Assembly (NCBI GenBank): GCA_019787685.1
Contig: JAHNUO010000004.1
Span: 558,001 to 622,000, forward strand
DNA: 64,000 bases
From: Chiua virens
Taxonomy: Eukaryota; Basidiomycota; Agaricomycetes; Boletales; Boletaceae
Reading direction: 5' to 3'
In this document: positions 63,991 through 64,000 of the stretch, in pieces
Layout: every line of letters begins with the position of its first letter
Numbering within the stretch: the first letter of the stretch is position 1
Made by a program: the position numbers and the translations under genes
Notes under the pieces: model-generated
What the model saw: the letters and a program-made list of their open reading frames with translations, nothing else
The model's database searches: none
Told to the model about the DNA's origin: nothing

Positions 63991-64000
63991 AGTGATATGA

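Larger units (their letters stand above)
57600..64000 (-). mobile_element. Ty3/gypsy chromovirus, family F (5' end outside window)
   Basis: Minus-strand order from the right edge: gag with zinc knuckle, protease, RT, RNase H, integrase, chromodomain, then a plus-strand ORF, polypurine tract and 3' LTR (57600-58170). Its LTR is the parent type of the three solo LTRs in the window. Coding DNA is more GC-rich and far less decayed than in family A. Even so, there are frameshifts at about 63850, 60235 and 59960 and TGA stops at about 60997, 59795 and after the protease. Confidence 0.9.

Noticed and set aside
1..64000. CRISPR arrays, bacterial operons, tRNA or rRNA genes
   Set aside because: No regular spaced repeats, no Shine-Dalgarno-led gene series and no cloverleaf or rRNA sequence could be found by reading; the only tRNA-like match is the copia primer site.

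Overview
The window looks like a transposable-element-dense, heterochromatin-like stretch of a filamentous fungus, most likely an agaricomycete basidiomycete. I infer this from the mix of families: DUF6589-like proteins, a RecQ-like helicase of the type seen in mushroom genomes, Tnp2/Plavaka-type transposases, Ty3/gypsy elements with a FIDD-type reverse transcriptase, a chromovirus and Tc1 elements, together with introns of about 50 bp. Genus cannot be told from sequence alone. I see no convincing housekeeping gene. The best candidates for non-transposon genes are an SPT5/KOW-like gene (about 21.7-24.4 kb) and unrecognised multi-exon or hypothetical genes.

Layout. (1) 1-18.8 kb: one Ty3/gypsy element (family A, minus strand; 5' LTR 17916-18798, gag, protease, RT, RNase H, integrase, then a reverse-oriented ORF at 1-1023). 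It is broken by four nested insertions: a 6.05-kb DUF6589+RecQ DNA transposon (6158-12203, 185/220-bp TIRs, 9-bp TSD), two Tc1-like elements (12511-14075, 14522-16098) and a solo LTR (16626-about 17173). (2) 18.8-25 kb: an unrecognised multi-exon gene and the SPT5/KOW-like gene. (3) 25.2-30.8 kb: a minus-strand Tnp2/Plavaka-type transposase, split by a DUF6589 fragment and a decayed Tc1 element. (4) 31.5-34.9 kb: a palindromic foldback, a degenerate repeat tract and a Cys-rich hypothetical gene. (5) 35-37.6 kb: a Ty1/copia fragment with a half-tRNA-type primer site, split by a Tc1-like element. (6) 37.6-43.9 kb: a second family A copy (plus strand, 3' part), again with the reverse ORF, and with Tc1, solo-LTR and copia-LTR insertions. 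(7) 45.3-47.3 kb: a Tc1 element with an intact transposase and a 0.6-kb inverted duplication of its own 3' arm. (8) 47.5-57.6 kb: solo LTR, hypothetical gene with a hAT-type MITE, Tc1 copy with an intact transposase, a gypsy gag relic and a second hAT-type MITE. (9) 57.6-64 kb: a minus-strand chromovirus running off the right edge, with a reverse-oriented ORF between pol and the 3' LTR.

Recurring themes. First, a previously unfamiliar composite DNA transposon carries DUF6589 and RecQ genes in convergent orientation. Second, two unrelated gypsy families carry an antisense 3' ORF with Gal4-like Zn2Cys6 cysteine spacing; a third such protein stands alone at 34.2 kb. Third, three Tc1-like families have about 200-bp ends that are themselves foldback modules. 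Fourth, decay is dominated by CpG to TpG/CpA changes, seen directly by comparing copies and creating many CGA to TGA stops. All statements on similarity come from reading the translations, not from database searches.
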